Shown one piece after another: positions 1 through 6,382 of a DNA stretch of 7,092 nucleotides. A program made the position numbers and the translations under genes. Under the pieces are notes generated by a model. That model was not told the origin of the DNA, ran no database searches, and was given only the letters and a program-made list of their open reading frames with translations. Positions within the stretch are counted from its first letter, which is position 1. Each line of letters begins with the position of its first letter. Source of the stretch: DAOTUB01 sp034437455 (GTDB taxonomy: Bacteria > Chloroflexota > Anaerolineae > B4-G1); NCBI GenBank assembly GCA_034437455.1, contig DAOTUB010000278.1, positions 1 through 7,092 on the forward strand. The letters are read 5' to 3'.

Positions 1-64
1 GTATCGAAGCCAAGCGGCTCCCGGAAGCCAAATTGTCCCGACAAGACCCGCTTGGTTTCGATAC
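1..64. repeat. 17-bp inverted repeat at the left edge
   Basis: GTATCGAAGCCAAGCGG at 1-17 is the reverse complement of 48-64 (CCGCTTGGTTTCGATAC) apart from one base, with a 30-base spacer. The left arm begins at the first base of the window, so the repeat may extend further. It could form a large hairpin or mark the end of a small palindromic element. Its right arm runs straight into the REP-like hairpin at 53-98. Confidence 0.65.
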
Positions 65-98
65 GCTTCTCCGCTGGCGCTGCGAAGCTACTCAACCG
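53..98. repeat. REP-like palindromic element
   Basis: The plus strand reads GGTTTCGATAC, then GCTTC (65-69), a 14-base GC-rich loop, GAAGC (84-88), then TACTCAACC. The outer GGTT/AACC and inner GCTTC/GAAGC arms pair. The pattern GGTTTCGATACGC...GCTACTCAACC is a common interspersed palindrome in high-GC genomes, recognised here from memory and not by search. It lies downstream of the GyrI-like ORF on the minus strand, where such elements often sit. Confidence 0.5.
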
Positions 99-129
99 GC
101 GCTCCTATGTCAATGGCTGAACGGTTACT

Positions 130-453
130 TCATTTTTTCCTTATGGCGACGTACAGGTCGATCTCGGGATTTCTCTTTCTCGCGCTTCTTTCGTCGTGAT
201 ACTCGAAATCGTCAATGATGCCTGCTGGCTCATATTCAGAATTGGGCAGCCAGACCGTGTAAGCATATCGCTTCACGTTCGCGATAGCCATTCCCCATCC
301 AAACCTGTTCTTGGGGCGAACGGGGAAGATGGCGTGCTTGATGGTCGGTATTTCAAAGGTCATCAGGTCGGTCGGCGTCTCTTCAACGTGGGTGACGACG
401 TCTCCAATGATGTACGAAAAAGTCCCCGCTTCCTGGTCAAAGTTTTTGCTCAC
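130..453 (-). CDS. Truncated GyrI-like (AraC effector-binding) domain protein
   Basis: The 107-residue product matches the later part of the GyrI-like small-molecule-binding domain found alone or behind AraC/MerR DNA-binding domains. Visible signatures are FSYIIGD (about residues 12-18), a strand ending in AIFPVRPKNRFGWG (41-54), YTVWLPNSEYEPAG (65-78) and DDFEYHDER (81-89), followed by a final strand DLYVAIRKK. The only start in this frame is GTG at 453. Family-like sequence (LIRQTWAFAA) continues in frame upstream to a TAG at 502-504, so the first 25-30 residues of the domain appear to be missing. No DNA-binding domain and no clear ribosome binding site are visible. The gene stands about 140 nt behind the operon, after a hairpin. 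It may be a truncated gene, or a frameshift in 454-530 may have split it. The family is fairly certain; that it makes a working protein is doubtful. Confidence 0.6.
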   Translation of the reverse strand: MSKNFDQEAGTFSYIIGDVVTHVEETPTDLMTFEIPTIKHAIFPVRPKNRFGWGMAIANVKRYAYTVWLPNSEYEPAGIIDDFEYHDERSARKRNPEIDLYVAIRKK

Positions 454-535
454 GGCGGCGAATGCCCAGGTCTGGCGAATAAGTGCTTTTCGCCTAATTT
501 CCTATGAGCGACCGTATTTCTCATCACTGCACACA

Positions 536-563
536 GCCCCGTGCTCGCACACGAACACGGGGC
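536..563. terminator. GC-rich hairpin, possible operon terminator
   Basis: GCCCCGTGCTCG (536-547) pairs with CGAACACGGGGC (552-563) around a 4-base loop CACA. This gives 12 pairs with one imperfect position. It lies 28 bases beyond the stop of the last operon gene, where a terminator is expected. There is no T-run after it on the minus strand, so it is not a textbook intrinsic terminator; it may stabilise the 3' end or act in another way. Confidence 0.45.
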
Positions 564-591
564 CGTTTACATACTCCTTCACACGGTCGCA

Positions 592-1230
592 TCAGTCACT
601 CGCAGAAGTCCAGATCAATCGTCGGCGGTGGTAACGGGCGAATGATCCCCCCATTCCCAACACCTCCAGCACCGCTTCGGGGCGGCCAGTGGCCCCCTCG
701 CGGCTCGCCAACTGCATCTCCAGTACCACTTTGCCTCCGGCGGCTCCCTCCAACCACAGCCGCTCGATCAACGGACGCAGGTTATACCGCCGACCGCGGC
801 GCTCGTGCGGTAATTCCGTCGCCGCCAACGCTTGCTCGATGCGTGTTTCAACTTCCGCCGCCGATTTATCCCACTCAACCGTCACCCGGTACTCCACCGC
901 CAGAATCCGCGTCTGCATCGCCGGTTCCTTCATCTCCACCTGGCGCACTTGCCCAATCTCCAGACCCTCGAGCAGCACCGGCTTCAATGACTTGGCAAAT
1001 TCTCTCACGGGCAACGGTTCCTCCAGCCAGACGTCCAGCAATTCCGCCTCGCCGCTGTGCCCAAGAGGCAATGCGCCCGCCAATTGTAATTTAGGGCGAG
1101 GGTTAAAGCCGCCGGAGTAGGCCAACGGTACACCGGCGCGGCGCAGGCTTCGTTCCCACGCGCGCATCAAATCCAGGTGCGACGTGTAGGCCAGCGGTCC
1201 ACTCTTGGAAAACGTAACACGCAGTCTCAT
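592..1230 (-). CDS. DUF2344 / TIGR03936-type radical SAM-linked protein
   Basis: This 212-residue protein has the hallmarks of the family: an N-terminal strand MRLRVTFSKSGPLAY, SHLDLMRAWERSLRRAG (residues 17-33), then GGFNPRPKLQLAGALPLG (40-57). The family is known for its association with TIGR03960-type radical SAM proteins, next to or fused to them, and its function is unknown. The length is usual for a stand-alone member. ATG at 1230 is preferred; a GTG directly before it at 1233 would add one residue. The start lies 6 nt after the stop of the aminopeptidase gene with no strong ribosome binding site, which suggests translational coupling. It is the last gene of the operon and is followed by a hairpin at 536-563. 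In this operon the aminopeptidase gene separates it from its radical SAM partner. The last 15 residues are arginine-rich and poorly conserved in my judgement. Confidence 0.85.
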   Translation of the reverse strand: MRLRVTFSKSGPLAYTSHLDLMRAWERSLRRAGVPLAYSGGFNPRPKLQLAGALPLGHSGEAELLDVWLEEPLPVREFAKSLKPVLLEGLEIGQVRQVEMKEPAMQTRILAVEYRVTVEWDKSAAEVETRIEQALAATELPHERRGRRYNLRPLIERLWLEGAAGGKVVLEMQLASREGATGRPEAVLEVLGMGGSFARYHRRRLIWTSASD

Positions 1231-1236
1231 CACGAT

Positions 1237-2346
1237 TCAAAAGTCGATCACAAACCTGCCGTCCTTGTACAGCAACTCGTCATCTACCCAAATCTCGCCG
1301 CCGTCGCGCAGGTCGCAGATCATGTCCCAGTGAATGGCCGATTCGTTCTTGCTGCCCGTCTCGGGATAGCCCGCGCCCAACGCCATGTGAAAACTGCCGC
1401 CGATCTTTTCATCGAATAAAATCTGGCGCGTGAAACGGGTGATGCCCTCGTTGGTGCCGATGGCAAACTCGCCGACGTACCGCGAGCCTGCGTCCGTGTC
1501 GAGCGTCTTGAGCAGGAACTCTTCGTTCTTCTGGGCGCTCGCCTTCACCACCTTGCCGCTTTCGAACCACAGCCGCACGCCCGTCACCTCCCGCCCCTGG
1601 TGGATGGCCGGGTACGAGAAGTAAACGTGCCCCTCGACGCTGTCCTCCACCGGCCCGGTAAAGACCTCGCCGCTGGGCATGTTGTTCTTGCCGTCGCTGT
1701 TGATAAAAACGCGCCCGGCGATATTCAGGTGGAGATCGGTCTCTGGGCCGATGACGTGCACCCGTTCCTTGCCCTTGAGCCAGTCTACGATCTTTTGCTG
1801 CCAGGCCGAGAAGCGATGCCAATACCCCACCGGGTCATCCGTATCCGGCATGCAGGCGGTGTAGACAAAGTCCTCGTACTCGCTCAGGCTCATCTCGGCA
1901 TCCTGGGCGTGGGCATTGGTCGGGAACAATGTGCCGACCCAACGTAGTTCGCCGGAGGCAGAACGTTGCATCGAGATCTTCATCAACTCTGTCTGCGCTC
2001 GGTTGCGCATGACCATCTTGGATGGGTCCACGCTGCTCAGCGCCTTGGTATTCTCTGCGCCCCTGATTCCGATGTGTACATCATAAGTCTTTACGATCAA
2101 CTTGACCGGCTCTGCCACGTGTTGCAACTGCTCATCTGAAGCATAGCGAAAAAACAACTCTTCCGTGTCGGAAAGGGTAGCCAGCATCAACGGATGCCCC
2201 CCGGCCTGTAGCACTTTGGCATAGACCGCCTTGAGCAGCGGACTGGCAGGAACATCGCCCTGCACCAGTACCTTATCGCCTGGCTGTACCGCAACCGAGT
2301 AATTGACCAACACATCAGCTAGCTTTGCGATTCGTAGATCTGCCAT
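1237..2346 (-). CDS. M29-family metallo-aminopeptidase
   Basis: This is a 369-residue cytoplasmic protein of peptidase family M29 (AmpS / aminopeptidase T / PepS type), which removes N-terminal residues from peptides using two metal ions. Expected ligands appear in order: Glu227 in MPSGEVFTGP, Glu293 in VGEFAIGTN, His320 in SFHMALG, Tyr327 seven residues later, and His339 and Asp341 in SAIHWDM. The 66-residue spacing between the two glutamates equals that of aminopeptidase T as I recall it. The protein is somewhat shorter than the roughly 410 residues of AmpS; a region between His320 and His339 is shorter than in that enzyme. It has no signal peptide. ATG at 2346 has a good ribosome binding site, AGGAG nine bases upstream. 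It lies between the radical SAM gene (24 nt gap) and DUF2344 gene (6 nt gap). Whether it takes part in their pathway or is a housekeeping passenger cannot be told from the sequence. Confidence 0.92.
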   Translation of the reverse strand: MADLRIAKLADVLVNYSVAVQPGDKVLVQGDVPASPLLKAVYAKVLQAGGHPLMLATLSDTEELFFRYASDEQLQHVAEPVKLIVKTYDVHIGIRGAENTKALSSVDPSKMVMRNRAQTELMKISMQRSASGELRWVGTLFPTNAHAQDAEMSLSEYEDFVYTACMPDTDDPVGYWHRFSAWQQKIVDWLKGKERVHVIGPETDLHLNIAGRVFINSDGKNNMPSGEVFTGPVEDSVEGHVYFSYPAIHQGREVTGVRLWFESGKVVKASAQKNEEFLLKTLDTDAGSRYVGEFAIGTNEGITRFTRQILFDEKIGGSFHMALGAGYPETGSKNESAIHWDMICDLRDGGEIWVDDELLYKDGRFVIDF

Positions 2347-2354
2347 TGTTCAAT

Positions 2355-2360
2355 TCTCCT
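2355..2360 (-). promoter_or_regulatory. Ribosome binding site of the M29 gene
   Basis: AGGAGA on the minus strand ends 8 bases before ATG at 2346, in the 24-nt gap behind the radical SAM gene. It is the clearest Shine-Dalgarno site in the operon and fixes the aminopeptidase start. It suggests the M29 gene is translated independently and not only by coupling. Confidence 0.75.
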
Positions 2361-2370
2361 GTGTGATATA

Positions 2371-4230
2371 TTATGTGTTGCGTGACATAGGTTGAGGACA
2401 GCGCCATTCATCCGACCAATCGCCATCAAAGGCCGCGAGTACGCCGCAACCATAACACTGTTCCCGGCAATCGCCCAATACCTCTCCACGCTGGCTATGC
2501 CGGTACTCTTCCAATAAAAATTTCTTGCGCATCCCGACGCTGACGATATCCCAGGGAAAGCGTTCTTCCGGCGAACGCTCGCGATAGGCGTAGAAATCAG
2601 GGTCGCTTCCGCTCTTGGCAAAGGCCCGTGTCCAGGCTCCCAGGTCCCGCTGATCACCCCAGGCATCGAAGCGCGCTCCCAGCTCCCAGGCTTGCTGCAC
2701 CACCGGACCCAACCGGCGGTCGCCCCGCGAAAGCACGGCTTCCAGTAGCGTTATCTCGGGATCGTTATAGTCGAGTTTTAGCCCTCGACTGCGCAACTCG
2801 CGGCGTAGCAGCGCCTGCTTCTCGCGGATAGAGCGGCCCGGCTCCAGCCTCACCCACTGGAACGGGGTGTGCGGCTTGGGCACGAACGTGTTCACGCTGA
2901 CGTTGACCTGCGCCCGCCGTCCGTGCATCTTCCGCCCGATGCGGCGCACCGTCTGCGTCAGATCGATGATGGCCTGCACATCCTCCATTCGTTCTCCCGG
3001 CAACCCGATCATAAAGTATAACTTGATCGTGCGCCAGCCGCGCTCGAACACCTCCCGGGCCACGTCGAGCATCTGGTCGGTGGAGATTGTCTTGTTGATC
3101 GCGGCGCGCAACCGCTCGGTGGCCGCCTCTGGCGCGAAGGTGAAGCCCGTGTGCCGCCCCCGCGCGATCGCCTCCGCCAGCGCGACCGAGAAACTATCGG
3201 CCCGCAGCGCCGGCAGCGATATCGAGAGATGCTCGTCGCCGAACTGCTCGACGATCGACCCGACCAGCCTCTCGATATCGAAATAGTCGGACGACGAGAG
3301 CGATAACAATCCGATCTCCTCGAAACCGGTCTGGGGTAAAATGGCCTCAATCGCCTCCAGCACCTCCTCCACCGGTCGCTCCCGAACCGGTCGCATCACC
3401 ATCCCCGCCTGGCAAAAACGGCAGCCGCGCGTGCAGCCACGCTGGATCTCGATGGCCGCCCGGTTGTGAGATACGTCCACCGAGGGGACGATGAGCCGCG
3501 TCGGTGGTGGGGGCAAGGTAGAGACCACTCGCTTGAGGACGGGGAGTCGAGCTTCTGGGACAGTGGGCCGGATGGAAGCGAGCGTGCCGTCGGCGTTGTA
3601 GCACACGTCGTAAAAGCGCGGCACATAGACGCCGGGGATGTTCGCTAGCGCCCGCAATTGGGTCCGCCGCGAGTCGCCGCGAGTCTCCTGGTAGGCCCGC
3701 ACCACCTCGACGATCGTCTCCTCCCCGTCGCCGATGACGAATCCGTCCACGAACGCGGCTACCGGCTCCGGGTTGAAGGTGGCGTGGCCACCGGCGATGA
3801 TGAGCGGGTGGCGCTCGTCGCGCTCCTCGGCGCGCAGCGGTATCCCTGTCAGGTCGAGCATCTCCAGCATGTTGGTGTAGACTTGCTCGTAGGGCAGGCT
3901 GACGCCGATGATGTCGAAATCGGTCAAAGGGCGCTTGCTTTCCAGGCTGTAGAGTGGGATGTCGGCATCCCGCAGTGCCGCGATCATGTCCACCCACGGC
4001 AGATAGGCTCGCTCGGCCAGCACGTCCGGCAGCGCGTTGAGCGTGTCGTAGAGGATCGCCAGCCCCAGGTTCGACATGCCCAGGTCGTAGATGTCGGGAA
4101 AAGCCAAACAAACTCGTGTGGATATGGCTTCCCAATCTTTGACGACGCTGTTGTACTCGCCGCCGACGTAGCGACCGGGCTTGCGCACCGTGGGCAGGAT
4201 GCGCTCCAGCCGGTTCAAGTCGATCTGCAT
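2371..4230 (-). CDS. TIGR03960-type B12-binding-like radical SAM protein
   Basis: The 619-residue protein has an N-terminal B12-binding-like Rossmann region (about residues 40-180, with LPYEQVYTNMLEML and IIAGGHATFNPEPVAAFVD) without an evident DxHxxG cobalamin-ligand motif. A radical SAM core follows (about 255-480) with the cluster motif CTRGCRFC: Cys266, Cys270, Cys273. Further core features are SLSSSDYFDIERLV (310-323), FAPEAATERLRAAINK (365-380) and KLYFMIGLPGE (403-413). The C-terminal part ends in a second cysteine group, Cys588, Cys592, Cys595 and Cys611. Length and domain order are normal for the family, whose reaction is not known; it is usually linked to DUF2344 proteins and sometimes near rne/rplU genes. 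The ATG at 4230 is one base after the YjbQ stop (TGAGATG), with AGGGTGAG as ribosome binding site, so the two genes are tightly coupled. Confidence 0.92.
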   Translation of the reverse strand: MQIDLNRLERILPTVRKPGRYVGGEYNSVVKDWEAISTRVCLAFPDIYDLGMSNLGLAILYDTLNALPDVLAERAYLPWVDMIAALRDADIPLYSLESKRPLTDFDIIGVSLPYEQVYTNMLEMLDLTGIPLRAEERDERHPLIIAGGHATFNPEPVAAFVDGFVIGDGEETIVEVVRAYQETRGDSRRTQLRALANIPGVYVPRFYDVCYNADGTLASIRPTVPEARLPVLKRVVSTLPPPPTRLIVPSVDVSHNRAAIEIQRGCTRGCRFCQAGMVMRPVRERPVEEVLEAIEAILPQTGFEEIGLLSLSSSDYFDIERLVGSIVEQFGDEHLSISLPALRADSFSVALAEAIARGRHTGFTFAPEAATERLRAAINKTISTDQMLDVAREVFERGWRTIKLYFMIGLPGERMEDVQAIIDLTQTVRRIGRKMHGRRAQVNVSVNTFVPKPHTPFQWVRLEPGRSIREKQALLRRELRSRGLKLDYNDPEITLLEAVLSRGDRRLGPVVQQAWELGARFDAWGDQRDLGAWTRAFAKSGSDPDFYAYRERSPEERFPWDIVSVGMRKKFLLEEYRHSQRGEVLGDCREQCYGCGVLAAFDGDWSDEWRCPQPMSRNT

Positions 4231-4231
4231 C

Positions 4232-4630
4232 TCACCCTGCCATTACTTTGACGACGACCTGGCGCTGACGCGGACCGTCGAACTCGGCCAGGTAAATACC
4301 CTGCCACCTGCCCAACACCAACCGCCCCTCAGCAATCGGCACGAACTGCGCGGCGCCCACGAGCGAGGACTTGAGATGGGCCGGAGAGTTCCCCTCGCCG
4401 TGCCGGTACTCGGACCGTGGAGGAGAGATCTCATCAAGCCCCACGCCCATATCGTGCTGCACGCTGGGATCCCAGTTCTCGTTCAGCGTCAGGCCAGCGG
4501 TGGTGTGCGGGCAGAACATGAAGCAGATGCCCTCCTGCACTCCCGCACGGCTGACAACGGCCTGCACCTCGCTCGTGATGTCGTGAAATGCCTGGCGTCC
4601 TCTGGTCGAAACCTGTAACTGTTCCATCAT
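4232..4630 (-). CDS. yjbQ: YjbQ-family (UPF0047) protein
   Basis: The 132-residue protein carries the whole family signature: HTTAGLTLNENWDP (residues 42-55), QHDMG, YRHGEGNSPAHLKSSLVG (75-92) and GRWQGIYLAEFDGPRQRQV (107-125). Members are small trimeric proteins with conserved His, Glu and Asp in a shared pocket. They have been called 'secondary thiamine-phosphate synthase' because they can partly replace ThiE; the real role is unsettled. Length is as expected. Two ATG codons in a row (4630 and 4627) can serve as start; GGAG lies about four bases upstream. It starts 14 nt after the MoaD-like gene and ends one base before the radical SAM start. A thiamine link would fit the ThiS/MoaD-like neighbour, but that is inference only. 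Confidence 0.93.
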   Translation of the reverse strand: MMEQLQVSTRGRQAFHDITSEVQAVVSRAGVQEGICFMFCPHTTAGLTLNENWDPSVQHDMGVGLDEISPPRSEYRHGEGNSPAHLKSSLVGAAQFVPIAEGRLVLGRWQGIYLAEFDGPRQRQVVVKVMAG

Positions 4631-4644
4631 TCGCTCCGTCGTCG

Positions 4645-4929
4645 CTATCCCCCGGCCATCATAATCATGAACATCACTTCATCGCCATCTTGCAGGGCTG
4701 TGTCGAGCCGGTCGTGGGTCACCCATTCCTTTCCATTGAGCAACACCTGAATCACCGGGTCCAGTTTGCCCGTGCTGTCGTACAGCGCCTTTTTGGCCTT
4801 CCGGCCGTATTGGGCGACCAAATGTTCGATTAGATCGTTGATCGTCTCTCCGGCCAACTCTACCTCCAAATCTTTGCTGCCTATCACCTCGGGCAGCAGC
4901 GGTAGAAAGATTTTCAGCTTCACCTTCAT
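4645..4929 (-). CDS. MoaD/ThiS-like ubiquitin-fold sulfur-carrier-type protein
   Basis: This 94-residue protein has the beta-grasp layout of MoaD: MKVKLKIFLPLLPEV at the start, a helix ETINDLIEHLVAQYG (residues 28-42), VIQVLLNGKEW (59-69), DGDEVMFMIMMAGG at the end. The C-terminal Gly93-Gly94 is the group that an E1-like enzyme (MoeB/ThiF) adenylates and converts to a thiocarboxylate in known members. No E1-like gene is in the window. The open frame extends 59 codons upstream, but that part overlaps the DinB-like gene and has no MoaD character; ATG at 4929 with a GGGGGGA ribosome binding site is the true start. The ATG overlaps (ATGA) the stop of the restored frame of the preceding DinB-like gene. 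It could serve molybdopterin, thiamine, or another sulfur pathway; the genes around it do not settle which. Confidence 0.85.
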   Translation of the reverse strand: MKVKLKIFLPLLPEVIGSKDLEVELAGETINDLIEHLVAQYGRKAKKALYDSTGKLDPVIQVLLNGKEWVTHDRLDTALQDGDEVMFMIMMAGG

Positions 4930-5440
4930 CCATTTCCCCCCGTCAAAATCTTGTGAATGTCCTCCAGATGTCCCGTCACGTGCCGCGCCTGCATCTCCGC
5001 CTGACGGCGACCCAGCCGACGCTGACGTCTTGCTTCTCCCCATTCGGCCAGCAGATGGGAATGCTTCGCTCCCAGGCGTCTGGCACACATTCCAACAACT
5101 GCACAATGTGCGCGCGGTTGGAGCGGAATAACGCCAGCGATGGTTCTATCGCGCGGCTCGCATAGCGCCAACGTTCCACCCACTCGTCTTGCGGCATCTC
5201 CCAATACCACGCCAGATCAAACTCGCCTCCGGTGTTGCCGATAGCCCGCTTGATGAACACCTTCCATATATCGTCCCCGTCAGCGAGGTGGTGCACGATC
5301 TGCCGAATTGTCCAGGTATCGTCGCTCTGGGCAGTGTCAAGCTGATCCTCAGACAACCCGGCGATCGCAGCCTCCAATCGCCTGGGGCCATCGGCGTATT
5401 GCGCGAGAATGGTTTCTCGATCGCTCATTTGCTCGTCCAT
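4926..5440 (-). pseudogene. DinB-like protein, frameshifted near its C-terminus
   Basis: The reading frame from ATG 5440 to TGA 4976 gives 154 residues of a DinB/DfsB-type four-helix protein: WTIRQIVHHLADGDDIW (residues 43-59) with His50/His51, WYWEMPQDEWVERW (78-91), and SIPICWPNGEKQDVSVGWVAV (126-146). After VGWVAV it turns into arginine-rich nonsense (RRRCRRGT). The expected ending, QAEMQARHVTGHLEDIHKI, is present in another frame from about 5003 to the TGA at 4926-4928. One missing base near 5001-5005 would account for this. The truncated product lacks the final helix and its histidines, so the usual three-histidine metal site would be incomplete. ATG 5440 has GGGAG six bases upstream; a TTG at 5455 is less likely. 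The restored frame overlaps the MoaD-like start by ATGA, showing it was the first coupled gene of this operon. The shift could be a real mutation or a sequencing error. Confidence 0.8.
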
Positions 5441-5446
5441 TATTTT

Positions 5447-5451
5447 CTCCC
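5447..5451 (-). promoter_or_regulatory. Ribosome binding site of the DinB-like gene
   Basis: GGGAG on the minus strand lies six bases before ATG 5440. It decides the start in favour of this ATG over the TTG at 5455 (which lies upstream of the site) and the ATG at 5428. Confidence 0.65.
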
Positions 5452-5460
5452 TCAATGAGG

Positions 5461-5598
5461 CTACTTCCAGCCTACCCCTTCAATGCCCCGCCGAATCAGT
5501 TCTGCGTTCACCTCTCCCAGGTGGTGCCGGGTGTGTCTTGGGTTAAAAAGCAGCTTGCTTATGCGGGTCTGCCCCGTATAATCCAGCGTTGAACCAGG
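5461..5598 (-). pseudogene. C-terminal remnant of a second DinB-like protein
   Basis: Between a TAG at 5599-5601 and a TAG at 5461-5463 the minus strand is open for 45 codons with no ATG. The translation contains KLLFNPRHTRHHLGEVNAEL followed by IRRGIEGVGWK and the stop. The pattern 'RHTRHHLGE.NAELRRRGI..W' is typical of the last helix of DinB_2-type proteins, recognised from memory. No N-terminal part of such a protein is visible upstream (5600-5710). The only internal start is a GTG late in the fragment. It is best read as a leftover of a deleted or decayed gene, of a different subfamily from the DinB-like gene next to it, and now forms the leader region of the operon. Confidence 0.55.
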
Positions 5599-5600
5599 CT

Positions 5601-5629
5601 ATTGTACACGCATTCGAAATTTAAGGCAA
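5601..5629 (-). promoter_or_regulatory. Possible sigma-70-type promoter for the operon
   Basis: On the minus strand TTGCCT (5629-5624) is followed by a 17-base spacer and TACAAT (5606-5601). These match four of six and five of six consensus bases with optimal spacing. A start near 5594 would give a leader of about 150 nt before the DinB-like gene, running through the DinB remnant. It lies in the only sizeable gap upstream of the six-gene operon. This is a match by eye and may be chance. Confidence 0.4.
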
Positions 5630-5710
5630 AGCGACGGGGCGAGAAGTGAGACTGCGAAGGCAAATGTACTCCGAGCAGGCAATAACAAAGCAGCGCGACG
5701 AGCGGCTTGA

Positions 5711-6343
5711 TTAACCTGTTTGATCCACAACCCCAACCAATCGTCCATCCTTCAATTCAAAGAGCCGGTCGGCAGCCTCGTGGACGTTGGGATCGTGGCT
5801 GGCAACCACCACCGTGACGCTGGTCTGAGCTACGATCTCTTTTAGAAGCGCGATGATACGCGCACCGGTCAGCGAGTCCAATTGGCCTGTGGGTTCGTCG
5901 GCCAGGATGAGCGTGGGGCGCTTGACCAGCGCCCGCGCGATGGCGACGCGCTGTTGCTCGCCGCCCGAAAGCTCGTAGGTGCGGTGCCTGGCGCGAGCGG
6001 AGAGGCCGACCATCTCCAATACCTCGCCCACCAGAACCTCGCGCTCCTGGCGGGGGGTGCGCAGGAGCCGCAGCGGAACCTGGACGTTTTCCTCAACAGA
6101 CAAAAAAGGCAGCAAGCCAAAAATCTGAAAGACAAAACCGATCTGCCGCCGACAAAGTTCGATCTTTTCCTGAGAGGACATCTCGCCCAGCGACCGCTCG
6201 CCGAAACGCACGCTGCCTACGGTAGGCTCGTCCAAACCCGCGACCAGGGTCAAAAGCGTCGTCTTGCCCGATCCCGAAGGCCCCTTGAGCGCGCTCAAAG
6301 AGCCAGCGGAGATTTCCAGGGTCACATCCCGAAGCGCGTGCAC
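5711..6343 (-). CDS. ABC transporter ATP-binding protein (LolD/MacB type), N-terminally truncated
   Basis: The ATPase domain is complete from Walker A onwards: GPSGSGKTT (residues 21-29), Q-loop Gln73 in FVFQIFGLLP, signature LSGGEQQRVAIARAL (125-139), Walker B LILADEPT (145-152), D-loop GQLD (153-156) and H-loop His183. Such subunits power LolCDE/MacB-type export or lipoprotein systems; no permease gene is in the window. The only start is GTG 6343 with GGGGGA just before it. Family sequence continues in frame upstream, KNLTRTFALAGEE, to about 6388, then meets a stop inside a 113-bp palindromic element. A product from the GTG would lack the first strand and the A-loop aromatic residue (Phe of RTF) that stacks on adenine. 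The gene was evidently the second half of a longer reading frame that begins at 6496-6822 and is now cut. It is probably a pseudogene fragment, though the core could still be translated. Confidence 0.85.
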   Translation of the reverse strand: MHALRDVTLEISAGSLSALKGPSGSGKTTLLTLVAGLDEPTVGSVRFGERSLGEMSSQEKIELCRRQIGFVFQIFGLLPFLSVEENVQVPLRLLRTPRQEREVLVGEVLEMVGLSARARHRTYELSGGEQQRVAIARALVKRPTLILADEPTGQLDSLTGARIIALLKEIVAQTSVTVVVASHDPNVHEAADRLFELKDGRLVGVVDQTG

Positions 6344-6376
6344 TTCTTCCCCCGCCAGCGCAAACGTGCGCGTCAG

Positions 6377-6382
6377 ATTTTT
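6377..6382. repeat. Left 6-bp target-site duplication of the MITE-like element
   Basis: ATTTTT here is repeated directly at 6496-6501, each copy abutting an end of the palindromic element. On the coding strand both copies read AAA AAT (Lys-Asn) in the same codon phase as the disrupted ABC gene. Because neighbouring bases also match, the duplication could be counted as up to 9 bp. Confidence 0.7.

Noticed and set aside
504..1094. 196-residue proline/serine/arginine-rich open frame on the plus strand
   Set aside because: It lies opposite the DUF2344 gene and has the low-complexity composition of an antisense shadow in GC-rich DNA.
3347..4135. 262-residue open frame on the minus strand inside the radical SAM gene
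   Set aside because: It is another frame of a gene whose own frame carries clear domain signatures; its translation is Arg/Gly/Ala-rich with no recognisable fold.
3658..4251. 197-residue open frame on the plus strand
   Set aside because: Antisense shadow of the radical SAM gene; no family features or ribosome binding site.
4976..5010. Programmed -1 frameshift in the DinB-like gene
   Set aside because: The junction (GTC AGG CGG) has no slippery heptamer or following structure that I can see, so mutation or sequencing error is more likely.
4930..5106. 59-codon N-terminal extension of the MoaD-like gene
   Set aside because: The extension overlaps the DinB-like coding region, is Gly/Ser-rich, and ATG 4929 has its own ribosome binding site.
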